Assembly (NCBI RefSeq): GCF_946221935.1
Contig: NZ_CAMIGN010000004.1
Location: 74,171-138,170 of the forward strand
Direction: 5' to 3'
Source of the DNA: an uncultured Corynebacterium sp.
Lineage (GTDB): Bacteria > Actinomycetota > Actinomycetes > Mycobacteriales > Mycobacteriaceae
Length of the DNA: 64,000 nucleotides
The translations under genes were made by a program, and so were the position numbers. The notes under the pieces were generated by a model. That model did not search any database, was not told where the DNA came from, and was given only the letters and a program-made list of their open reading frames with translations. Shown one piece after another: positions 55,221-62,867 of this stretch; positions within the stretch are counted from its first letter, which is position 1, and each line of letters opens with the position of its first letter.

Positions 55221-55260
55221 GTCCCCCAACGCTAGTCGGCTTTGTGGAACACTGGGAAGC

Positions 55261-56283
55261 GTGAGCCACGAAAATTCTTCCGATTACCGCCTTAGCACCG
55301 TCCCCGAGGATCGCCGACCACTGTGCATCCTGGGGCTTGGCCTGATTGGCGGGTCGCTGATGCGCGATGCGCAGACAGCAGGCTGGCCCGTGTTCGGTTG
55401 GAATCGATCGGAGAAAACGGTCTCCCGCGCACGTCGCGACGGCTACGACGTTTCGGGTGATCTGGAAGCCACCCTCCGCCGTGCCGAACAGGCCGATGCA
55501 CTGCTGGTTCTTGGGGTACCAATGCCCGCGCTGTCTTTCCTTCTTGACGCCATATCTCAGCACGCCCCGAGCTGCGGCTTTACTGACGTGACCAGTGTGA
55601 AGCAGGAAGTGCATGACCTAGTGGAGGCCAAGGGCATGTCCGACCGTTTCGTCGGTGGGCATCCAATGGCGGGCACGGCGAACTCTGGCTGGCCGGCCAC
55701 GATGCACGGACTTTTCCAGGGGGCAGTGTGGGTCGTAACGTACGACAACGCGCGGGACGATAAGCGCTGGCTGGACACGTGGGTGCGCGTGGTCGGGCTG
55801 GCGGAGGAAGTCGGCGCGGCGGTCGTCCCCGCCATCGCGCGGAGGCACGATGATGCCGTAGGGCGCGTGAGCCACCTGCCGCACATCCTGGCCGAGGCAC
55901 TGGCCGTGGCGGGCGATACTGGCGGACCGCTGGCACTGAGCCTGGCGGCGTCGAGTTTCCGCGACGGCACCCGCGTGGCAGGCACCGAGCCGGATCTAGT
56001 CCGCGCGATGGTGGAGAACAACCGTCCCGCTGTACTCAATGCCCTGGACCAGACCATTGAGCTGCTGCAGGGCGCGCGCGAGGATATTGCCAACCCAGAG
56101 AGTTCCCTCAAAACCCTGGCTGAGGAAGGCAACGCAGCGCGCGGACGCTTCGAGGCACGGGCCGGTCGCAACAAGGGGGATGCCACCAACCGTCCGATTA
56201 TCCGCGTGCGCCCGGGCGCGCCGGGGTGGGTGGATCAGCTGCGTTCGGCGGAATCCATGGGCGCGCAGATCGGCATTTTCTAG
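55261..56283 (+). CDS. tyrA: Prephenate/arogenate dehydrogenase
   Basis: 340 aa. N-terminal dinucleotide-binding CILGLGLIGGSLMRDAQ (about residues 21-37), then the TyrA catalytic signature FVGGHPMAGTANSGWPA with the active-site His, and SHLPHILAEAL. It makes the last but one step of tyrosine synthesis; corynebacterial TyrA is, as I recall, arogenate-specific. GTG 55261 (GGGAAG upstream). Divergent from the tadA partner with 40 bp between. Confidence 0.93.
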   Translation: MSHENSSDYRLSTVPEDRRPLCILGLGLIGGSLMRDAQTAGWPVFGWNRSEKTVSRARRDGYDVSGDLEATLRRAEQADALLVLGVPMPALSFLLDAISQHAPSCGFTDVTSVKQEVHDLVEAKGMSDRFVGGHPMAGTANSGWPATMHGLFQGAVWVVTYDNARDDKRWLDTWVRVVGLAEEVGAAVVPAIARRHDDAVGRVSHLPHILAEALAVAGDTGGPLALSLAASSFRDGTRVAGTEPDLVRAMVENNRPAVLNALDQTIELLQGAREDIANPESSLKTLAEEGNAARGRFEARAGRNKGDATNRPIIRVRPGAPGWVDQLRSAESMGAQIGIF

Positions 56284-56306
56284 CAACCGCAGGTGTGCTC
56301 CGCGAG

Positions 56307-57353
56307 CTAGCAGTCCGCCTTCGTCTTCGCGGTGGGCGCGCCGTCCAGCAGGTCGGGCAGCCCCTTCGCCAGCGCATCCACGCCTGCCCATGACGTAGGC
56401 TCCAGGCCATCGTTGGGGATCGCCATGATCGCAACGGGCGTCATTTCCCCGTCTTTACCGGGCACCAGGCCCAGCTGGCGGTATATAAAGCGTCCGTCGT
56501 CCTCCGGCCCCCAGCCGCCCTTGAACTGCGATCCCTTAATCTTCGACAGGCCGTAGCTGTGCTCCGGGATGATGTGCCCCATGCGCTCCAACACCTTGTC
56601 GGAGCCGTTCATGCAGCGGAAGCCATCCATGAAACGCACCTGATCCGTCAGCTTCCACGTCAGCCCGCCGAATCCAACGTATTTCCCCTCGTCGTATTCC
56701 TTCCCCGGCGCGGTCGGGTCGCCCGTGCGCTTGAGGTAGTCCTGGATTTTGTGCGAGGCAGTTCTGTCGGACCAGTCGCCTAGGTACATCCAGAGGCGGA
56801 AGGCGGCGTCATTATCCGAATAGTGAATCGCCGCATCCATGTCGGCTTCCATTGCCGCGCGCGGGGCGGACTGGTGGTGAGCTTCGGCGTAGCGCAGTTT
56901 TTCTTCAACAGCGCCTGCGATGGGGGCTTTAATGGTCGACCAGGCGCTCTCCGCGTTGAGCGTGCCCGCGTGGAGCGGACCTTCCTGGCCGAGGATTGCC
57001 ACGCCGACCTGTACATTATTCTTCTTTGCAACGCTATCGGCGAGCTCGTTGAGCTTCTGCTGCTGTTCCTCGTCCGTCGGCGGCTCGTCGCTGAGCTGTT
57101 CGGTTTCCGCAGGGGGCTCGCTCGTCGTTTGTGCTGCTTGTTCGCTGCTTTTTTGGACGCCCTCATCCCCATCAGAGGAGCCCATCACCATCCCGACAGT
57201 AATGGCGACGACGGCAGCTCCGACTGCGATCCCTGCCAAGAGTCCGCCGTGCTTGGCGCGCGTGTCGCGTTGGTTCGGCTGTTCAGCACCCGCGTGCACT
57301 GCACCTGTCTGTACCGTGCTGTCCCCGTCGGTAGGGCGCTCGTAGTCCGCCAC
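56307..57353 (-). CDS. Membrane-anchored beta-lactamase-like serine hydrolase
   Basis: 348 aa. GTG 57353 is chosen because AAGGAGG is 6 nt upstream. One membrane helix at about residues 38-60, then an acidic Gln/Glu/Pro/Thr-rich linker (KSSEQAAQTTSEPPAETEQ) and an extracytoplasmic domain with SxxK as STIK (WSTIKAPIAGA), SDN as YSDND and a KGG motif (QFKGGWGPE). This resembles class A beta-lactamase-related proteins that are common in corynebacteria, with unknown substrate. C-terminal Cys. It converges on tyrA. Not evidence by itself for beta-lactam resistance. Confidence 0.8.
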   Translation of the reverse strand: MADYERPTDGDSTVQTGAVHAGAEQPNQRDTRAKHGGLLAGIAVGAAVVAITVGMVMGSSDGDEGVQKSSEQAAQTTSEPPAETEQLSDEPPTDEEQQQKLNELADSVAKKNNVQVGVAILGQEGPLHAGTLNAESAWSTIKAPIAGAVEEKLRYAEAHHQSAPRAAMEADMDAAIHYSDNDAAFRLWMYLGDWSDRTASHKIQDYLKRTGDPTAPGKEYDEGKYVGFGGLTWKLTDQVRFMDGFRCMNGSDKVLERMGHIIPEHSYGLSKIKGSQFKGGWGPEDDGRFIYRQLGLVPGKDGEMTPVAIMAIPNDGLEPTSWAGVDALAKGLPDLLDGAPTAKTKADC

Positions 57354-57573
57354 TTTCTCCTCCTTGACAAGGGACTTTTCCGGAGCTTCACGTACCGCAG
57401 CACACTTGCCGCGCTCGCGCGATCCCGTCCAGCTTAGCCCGGAGTGTCCTCCCTCGCTCCCCATTTGCGCTTCCCTTGCGCTTCCCCCTTGCGCATCTCC
57501 CTTGCACATCCTTCCCCTTGTGCAGCACCGCTCTGAGGGGGGTTACCCCAGTGCGGGTGCTAGGGTCAGTGGC

Positions 57574-58692
57574 CTACTTGTGGCGGTTGGGACGTGCGCT
57601 GCGGCGGCTAATCCAGCCAATCGCCACCGCAAGCACCAGCCCGGCCAGTGCTCCCGCGAGATATCGCCCAACGTAATCGGCGCTGGTCTGCGGGGTTCTC
57701 GGCGGAGTGGGGGTAGTGGCCGCTGTCAGCACGCTCGATGTGTCGCGTCCGCTGCTGACGTCCTCAATCCAGGACTTGGCGTCGGACAGCGTGGTGATAG
57801 CCGCCGTCGGCGAAGGCAGATCCGGGTCACCATTTGCGGTACCGGCGGTTGCGAGGCCTGCGAGCCGCCCGCCGACGAAGAATGGCGCGCCCGAGTCGCC
57901 GCCCTGCATCGCCGCGCGCGTGAGGGATTCTGCCTCAAGAATACCCCCGGCGATCTTCGGCATGACGCCACCCGCTCCGTCTGCGGGAACCGCCCCGCCA
58001 CCCATGGCAATGTCTGCGGGAACAGATTCCACGCCCTCCGGGCCACCCGGAGTCACCTCGGCAGCGGCCCCGCCGGGAGCCACCTTAACTCCACCATCGG
58101 CCTTGCCATCCGATCCAGCGACTCCACCGGCACCACCTGCATCGCCGTCGCCTCCGTTGCCTCCGTTGCCTCCGTTGCCGCCCGGCGAACCGGAGGCGCC
58201 CGGCCCGGTCAAAATCTCCCGCACTCGCATTCGCGCCACAGGAAGCTGACCTTTGCGAGCCATCAGGGAGCTGCTACTCCAGCCGTACAGGTTCCCCTCG
58301 TCGCCGTTCTTTGGCGAACTATCGGCCAACTTCGCCGGCTCGACTCCCTCGACGGGCCGGGTGAGGTGCAAGAGCCCGGCGTCCATAACAGGAGACAGCG
58401 ACCACGAGTCCGCGTCATACACAGCACCTCCGATGCGCGCCTGCGTGCCCTCATTGGAGACGGATTCCAGGCAGTGGCGGGCCGTCAGCACCCATTGCCG
58501 GGCGACAAGCGTACCGGTGCAGTCTCCGAAGTTGCCTACGCGCCCGATCCGCAGCGAGGCCACGGCCCGCGATTCCGCGTTGTCCGCGGCGCGCTCGCCG
58601 TATTCCATTGCGCTGGCGGGCACCATGCATGCGCCACTCAAAGTTGCAGCAACTGCCGCTACGGCAGCTCCCTTGGTTACAAAATTCTTCAT
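57574..58692 (-). CDS. Secreted trypsin-like serine protease with C-terminal membrane anchor
   Basis: 372 aa. Signal peptide to about residue 28 (ASA-M). Catalytic triad: His73 in LTARHCLE, Asp104 in PVMDAGLLHL, Ser in QGGDSGAPFF. Between the second and third triad elements lies an 85-residue Gly-rich insertion with GGNGGNGGNGG repeats (nt about 58010-58205). The C-terminus has one membrane helix (LAGALAGLVLAVAIGWI) and a basic tail. Start ATG 58692 with GGAAGGA upstream. Similar cell-wall or membrane proteases exist in mycobacteria and corynebacteria; substrate unknown. Confidence 0.88.
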   Translation of the reverse strand: MKNFVTKGAAVAAVAATLSGACMVPASAMEYGERAADNAESRAVASLRIGRVGNFGDCTGTLVARQWVLTARHCLESVSNEGTQARIGGAVYDADSWSLSPVMDAGLLHLTRPVEGVEPAKLADSSPKNGDEGNLYGWSSSSLMARKGQLPVARMRVREILTGPGASGSPGGNGGNGGNGGDGDAGGAGGVAGSDGKADGGVKVAPGGAAAEVTPGGPEGVESVPADIAMGGGAVPADGAGGVMPKIAGGILEAESLTRAAMQGGDSGAPFFVGGRLAGLATAGTANGDPDLPSPTAAITTLSDAKSWIEDVSSGRDTSSVLTAATTPTPPRTPQTSADYVGRYLAGALAGLVLAVAIGWISRRSARPNRHK

Positions 58693-58709
58693 GCTGGTCC
58701 TTCCACGGC

Positions 58710-59792
58710 TCATGCTCGTTCCCCCGAAATCACTCGGACAGTCTGCGCGACGCAGCGCTCTGCCGGCCCTTGTCCTGCAAACAACGTATTCGCCGGGCCG
58801 TCAGCGAGCTTCTTCCACAGCCATGCGAACACCAGGAACGCCGCGATAAACGCCGTCGCCCACAGGTCCGAGTGCAGCGCCACGTGTGTCTGCCACCAGA
58901 AAGCCGATAGCACGTGCAGGATGTACACCGTCAGCGCCATGGAACCCAGCGCGACCAGCGGATTCGTTGCCCGCATACGCTGGCCAATGACCAGGCAGAG
59001 ATGCAGCACGATAGCGGCGACGACAACAGATAGCACGATCTCGCCGAGCACGCCCGTGTGGCCGGTGGTGCGCGCCCAGCCGGGTAGGTCCGTCTGGAAG
59101 CGCAGGTAAATGCCGATGCCTGCGATGATGAGGCACGCGGTAGTCGTTGCCTTTTTTATGACGCCACCAGTCCCAGTGCCATCCTTCCCTACGTACACGT
59201 CGAAGAGGATCATCCCGGCGATGATGTATGCGACCCACGCGAAGTGAGGGTATGGAAGTGGCAGTTCCAGCGGGGCGTAGCGCCACGTTGCGGCGGCTGT
59301 GGCCAGCAGCAGTAGGGCGACTTTCGCAGCTGTGGGCAGTGGAGGAATCCAGGCGGTGGCGAGCATCGTAATGCCCAGCACGACGAGTACCACCTGGATT
59401 TCACCACCAACTGGCAGCAGCGCCAGGCCGATGAGCGTGATGATTGCTCCACGTGCTGCGAGCTTCGCTACCGTCTGCAACGTGGTAGCAGTAGTAGCGG
59501 CAGTCTCGGCAGTAGCAGCAGCAGAGGCGACGGTGGCAGTAGAGGCGGCAGTGGCTACAGTGGCCCTGCGCTTGGCGTTGTTCCAAATAAGCATCATGGT
59601 CACGCCCGCGATAACGGCGAACAGTGCTGCCGGGAGTCCGGAGAGCACCACCTTCGCCTGCCACAGCGGATGCCCAAGGTGCAGGTAGATCATTCCGATG
59701 ATCGCGACTCCGCGGGCGATGTCTAGCCCGAGAATGCGCTGCCGCTTCCCGGGCTCCCGCGCGGCGCTCTTAGAGGTAGGTGTGCTAACCAC
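58710..59792 (-). CDS. Multi-pass membrane protein, heparan-glucosaminide acetyltransferase/DUF418-like
   Basis: 360 aa, about ten hydrophobic helices. It opens with the conserved RILGLDIARGVAIIGMIYLHL and has LGSMALTVYILHVL near the end, as in membrane acyltransferase-related families. Residues about 75-105 form a purely Ala/Thr/Val low-complexity insertion (TVATAASTATVASAAATAE). Function unknown; perhaps envelope modification. It ends 17 bp before the protease start, so the two may be cotranscribed. Confidence 0.7.
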   Translation of the reverse strand: MVSTPTSKSAAREPGKRQRILGLDIARGVAIIGMIYLHLGHPLWQAKVVLSGLPAALFAVIAGVTMMLIWNNAKRRATVATAASTATVASAAATAETAATTATTLQTVAKLAARGAIITLIGLALLPVGGEIQVVLVVLGITMLATAWIPPLPTAAKVALLLLATAAATWRYAPLELPLPYPHFAWVAYIIAGMILFDVYVGKDGTGTGGVIKKATTTACLIIAGIGIYLRFQTDLPGWARTTGHTGVLGEIVLSVVVAAIVLHLCLVIGQRMRATNPLVALGSMALTVYILHVLSAFWWQTHVALHSDLWATAFIAAFLVFAWLWKKLADGPANTLFAGQGPAERCVAQTVRVISGERA

Positions 59793-60209
59793 CCAGCTAT
59801 CTCCTTTTTAGTTCTCAAATTCTCAAACAAACCGCACTGCGGCAGTCGGCACGCAGGGTTCGCACGCCGACCCGCTAAAGCGGAACGATTGTCTTTTTTA
59901 ATCTCCAATCCTTGAGCCCCACTGCCCCGTCTTTGTGAGCCCCCTGTTAGTTCCTTCTAAGTTTCCGCCAACCTAGCCCCGACCTGCCTGAAACCGTGCC
60001 GCTTTCCACGCCTTACGAGGCCCAATGTCCAAAATCTACGAGTTATCAAAAGTAGCAAGTACGAAGCCTAAAACTGCAAGCCTCTGACCTGCGCAAACAG
60101 GATAGTTATATTCTAAGATATGGAATTTTGGACATCCCCACCCCGGAGCCCCCGCACCCGGCAACACAAAAACCCGTAGCCAGCGGGTTAACGCTAGCTA
60201 CGGGGGAAA
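59793..60209. other. Intergenic region with 111-bp repeat copy 5
   Basis: Contains repeat copy 5 (60025-60135). A direct repeat TTCTCAAA sits near 59815-59830. No protein gene is supported. Confidence 0.5.
60025..60135 (+). repeat. 111-bp intergenic repeat, copy 5
   Basis: Begins ATGTCCAAAATCTACGAG and ends GGAATTTTGGACAT. The 20-codon frame reads MSKIYELSKVASTKPKTASL-stop. It lies between the acyltransferase-like gene and tRNA-Arg. Confidence 0.85.
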
Positions 60210-60285
60210 TGGTGCGCCCGGAGGGATTCGAACCCCCAACCTTCTGATCCGTAGTCAGATGCTCTATCCGTTGAGCTACGGGCGC
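60210..60285 (-). tRNA. tRNA-Arg (ACG), copy with encoded CCA
   Basis: Acceptor GCGCCCG/CGGGCGC, anticodon loop CTACGGA (anticodon ACG, expected A34-to-inosine by TadA), T-loop GTTCGAATC, CCA encoded by the complement of 60210-60212. Confidence 0.95.
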
Positions 60286-60456
60286 ATTGCTAATACCAGA
60301 GCCGATATCTACTACCGCTTCCAGTATCACGTTTGTGCTGCAAGGTTGCCCTCGCAACGAAGATTTACTCTACACACCACGGGCACAAAACAACAAATCC
60401 CCACCTCACCAGCAGGAATGTCGCATACTCAGTAGCCGACGGCACCGAGGAAATCG

Positions 60457-60529
60457 TGCGCCCGGAGGGATTCGAACCCCCAACCTTCTGATCCGTAGTC
60501 AGATGCTCTATCCGTTGAGCTACGGGCGC
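60457..60529 (-). tRNA. tRNA-Arg (ACG), second copy without encoded CCA
   Basis: The 73-nt body is identical to the copy at 60213-60285. The three following bases read CGA instead of CCA, so CCA must be added post-transcriptionally. Confidence 0.95.
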
Positions 60530-60698
60530 TTGGAAACTTCGACAAAGTGCGTACACGCCGGCACAATCCCAGCGGACCACCACAGGCGCACCACACGCCC
60601 CACAACACTGTCCGCAGCTGTTAGCCCCGGAACCTCACCACAAGTAACCGGGCAGCTTTATGGGCAGCTCATGCGCGTAACGCACTCTGTCGAAGTTG

Positions 60699-60783
60699 CG
60701 GAGGCGACAGGATTTGAACCTGCGGTCCCCTAAGGGACAACTCCTTAGCAGGGAGCCCCATTCGGCCGCTCTGGCACGCCTCC
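60699..60783 (-). tRNA. tRNA-Ser (GCT)
   Basis: Acceptor GGAGGCG/CGCCTCC, anticodon loop CTGCTAA (anticodon GCT), long variable arm with GTCCCTTAGGGGAC stem, T-loop TTCAAATC. CCA is not encoded (CAA). Confidence 0.93.
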
Positions 60784-60909
60784 GGATGTCGTATCACGGC
60801 ATACCAATTCAGGTATCCACAATCTCGACCGCATTTAGCCTACACAACCACCCGCTCCCTCCCAAAATCCCCGCGCATTACCCTGCCCACTGCGCCCGTT
60901 ACCGCCTAT

Positions 60910-60915
60910 TACACT
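60910..60915 (+). promoter_or_regulatory. -10 element of the aromatic aminotransferase (leaderless)
   Basis: TACACT ends 8 nt before ATG 60924 with no Shine-Dalgarno sequence. Confidence 0.45.
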
Positions 60916-60923
60916 GTATAGGT

Positions 60924-62066
60924 ATGATTCGCCCCGACCTTTCATCCTTGCCCGCCTACGTCCCTGGTGCTTCGATCCCGAACGCGCTGAAGTTGGCCTC
61001 TAACGAGTCTTCGCTGGCTCCGTTGCCTTCTGTGAGTGCTGTTATTAATGACGCCACCTCGCACCTCAACCGCTATCCCGATATGGCTTCGGGCGCGTTG
61101 CGGGAGAAGTTGGCGCAGTGGTTGGGGGTGGACCTGGCCAATGTGGCGGTAGGTAACGGCAGTTCCGCCTTGTGCCAGCAGCTGGTGCAGGCTACTTGTC
61201 AGGACGGCGATGAGGTGGTGTACGCCTGGCGTTCGTTCGAGGCATACCCGATCCTGTGCAAGATCGCCGGTGCGGTGGGAGTGGGTGTGCCGCTGAAGAG
61301 GGGGCGTCATGACCTAGTGGCAATGAGTGAAGCGATCGGCGAGCGCACGCGCTTGGTGTTTGTGTGCAACCCGAACAATCCGACGGGCACGACGGTGGGG
61401 CGCGAGGAGTTCCGCGAGTTTATGGCGCGTGTGCCGGAGGATGTGACGGTGGTGCTGGATGAGGCGTATGTGGAGTACAACCGGGATGCGGAGTCGCCGG
61501 TGGCGCTGGAGGAGCTGCAGCGCTACCCGAACTTGGCGGTGTGCCGGACGTTCTCGAAGGCGTATGGGCTGGCGGGTCTACGGCTGGGCTATCTGATCGG
61601 CTCGGAGGGGCTGGTGGAGGCCGTGAATAAGGTGGGGATTCCTTTCGGTGTGAATGCGTTGGCGCAGGCGGCGGGGGTCGCAAGTGTGGACGCGCAAGCC
61701 GAGCTGGCTGCGCGTGTGGATGCGACGGTCGTGGAGCGTGAGCGGGTGGAGGCGTACCTGGCGGGGGTCGCTGAGGATTTGGCTTCCGGCGGTGCGGGTG
61801 CAGATGGCGAGCCGCTGACGTACCCGTCGCAGGCGAATTTTGTGTGGCTGAACGCGGGCGAGCGCGCCGAGGCCCTGGATGAGGCGCTGAAGCGCGAGGG
61901 CGTGGTGGCGCGGTGTTTCGCCGGTGAGGGCGTGCGCGTGACGGTGACGACGGCGGAGGAGACGGATGTGCTACTCCGCGCGTTGGATCGTGCGTTGCCT
62001 GCCGCGGGTCTGCCTGGGGCTGGCGCTGAGTCGGCTGGCCCGCAGGCCTCCCCGCAGGCTGACTAG
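60924..62066 (+). CDS. pat: Aromatic amino acid aminotransferase (HisC-like, Pat type)
   Basis: 380 aa, fold-type I PLP enzyme. LASNESSLAPLPSV, the PNNPTGT loop, DEAYVEYNR, PLP lysine in TFSKAYGLAGLRLGY and the late RVTVTTAEETDVLL match HisC-like Pat enzymes, which transaminate phenylpyruvate/arogenate precursors in actinobacteria. HisP (histidinol-phosphate aminotransferase) is the alternative. An Ala/Gly/Pro-rich tail of about 25 residues is extra. The longer in-frame stretch upstream crosses the tRNA-Ser gene and is rejected. Confidence 0.88.
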   Translation: MIRPDLSSLPAYVPGASIPNALKLASNESSLAPLPSVSAVINDATSHLNRYPDMASGALREKLAQWLGVDLANVAVGNGSSALCQQLVQATCQDGDEVVYAWRSFEAYPILCKIAGAVGVGVPLKRGRHDLVAMSEAIGERTRLVFVCNPNNPTGTTVGREEFREFMARVPEDVTVVLDEAYVEYNRDAESPVALEELQRYPNLAVCRTFSKAYGLAGLRLGYLIGSEGLVEAVNKVGIPFGVNALAQAAGVASVDAQAELAARVDATVVERERVEAYLAGVAEDLASGGAGADGEPLTYPSQANFVWLNAGERAEALDEALKREGVVARCFAGEGVRVTVTTAEETDVLLRALDRALPAAGLPGAGAESAGPQASPQAD

Positions 62067-62070
62067 CGCC

Positions 62071-62811
62071 GTGCATCCGGAGGATCCGACGCGCATTCCG
62101 CTTGTCGTAGAGCGTTTGCGTGCGGTGTGGGAGGCTCAGCCGTCGGTTGGGTTTGCGCAGTTGTGGGCGCAGTTGGAGTCGGTGGGCGTGGGCTTTAACG
62201 CCACTGATGCGGAGCTGGTGGAGGCGTGTGATGAGTTGTTGCGCCGCCATCCTTATTCTTTCGCACCTGGTGGTGACGCCCCCTCGGCCTCAGCTGCGCC
62301 GCGCACTGTGGTGGTGGAGACGGCCGACCCTGGGCCGGTGGTGACGCTTTCAGTGGAGCCGGGGGAGCCTCTGGGGTGGGCGGTTGTGCGGGGCCGGCGT
62401 GCGGGGGTTCAGCCGGTGGTGTGGCGTTTTCGAGGGGTGCGGGCGTGCCGGGCGGGGGCTCCTTTGGTGGTGGAGGATGCGGAGGGGTTTGTGCATCGCC
62501 TGGGTGTGGTGGAGCGTTTGACGTCTGCGGGGTTTGCGGTGGCTCCGGGGGAGAATGCGTCTGCGCTGGAGGGGTTGCGGCGCGCGGAGTTGGGGGATCG
62601 GGAGTTTGTGGTGCGTTTTGAGGATGATTCGTGGGCGTTGGTGGGGCACGCTCTGTGGTGGTTTCGGGTGGGGCGCCGCGCGGTGGATGCGCGGAGGTTG
62701 AAGTGGGTGGGGTTTGAGTCTGGAATGCCAGGAGCCCCGCTCCTGGTGCGTACACCGGGAGCGGGGCTCGAGGAGTTGCCGCTGGTCGCGGAGGTTTTCC
62801 GCGCCAGCTAG
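62071..62811 (+). CDS. Conserved-looking hypothetical protein
   Basis: 246 aa from GTG 62071, 4 bp after pat. No family recognised. The N-terminal 60 residues (RIPLVVERLRAVWEAQPSVGFAQLWAQLE) are helical; the rest is rich in Val, Gly and Arg with strand-like patterns (VRGRRAGVQPVVWRFRGVRACRAGAPLVVEDAEGFVHRLGVVERLT). Cytoplasmic, no membrane segment. Likely cotranscribed with pat. Codon use is extremely G/T-rich in third positions (GTG, TTG), unlike the more C-rich genes around. Confidence 0.6.
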   Translation: MHPEDPTRIPLVVERLRAVWEAQPSVGFAQLWAQLESVGVGFNATDAELVEACDELLRRHPYSFAPGGDAPSASAAPRTVVVETADPGPVVTLSVEPGEPLGWAVVRGRRAGVQPVVWRFRGVRACRAGAPLVVEDAEGFVHRLGVVERLTSAGFAVAPGENASALEGLRRAELGDREFVVRFEDDSWALVGHALWWFRVGRRAVDARRLKWVGFESGMPGAPLLVRTPGAGLEELPLVAEVFRAS

Positions 62812-62819
62812 GCGGGGGT

Positions 62820-62841
62820 AGCTAGCCCTGGCGGGCTAGCT
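62820..62841. terminator. Hairpin between convergent genes
   Basis: AGCTAGCCC pairs with GGGCTAGCT around loop TGGC, followed by TT. It could terminate the pat operon. Confidence 0.65.
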
Positions 62842-62847
62842 TTGGGG

Positions 62848-62867
62848 GCTAACTCTGTGGGGTTAGC
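62848..62867. terminator. Second hairpin overlapping the surface-protein stop codon
   Basis: GCTAAC (62848-62853) pairs with GTTAGC (62862-62867). The minus-strand stop TAA lies inside it. Possible part of a bidirectional terminator. Confidence 0.4.

Noticed and set aside
56307..57353. Beta-lactam resistance determinant
   Set aside because: SxxK/SDN/KGG motifs are present but the protein is membrane-anchored and typical of housekeeping beta-lactamase-like proteins; resistance cannot be inferred.
57364..59109. 581-codon plus-strand frame over the protease and part of the acyltransferase genes
   Set aside because: It crosses several well-supported minus-strand genes and their intergenic gap and shows no family features.
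60210..60529. Possible CRISPR-like repeat (two identical 73-bp blocks)
   Set aside because: The blocks are tRNA-Arg genes with full cloverleafs; no further units or spacers.
61420..62250. 276-codon minus-strand Pro/Arg/His-rich frame
   Set aside because: Shadow of pat and the following gene; composition reflects GC bias only.
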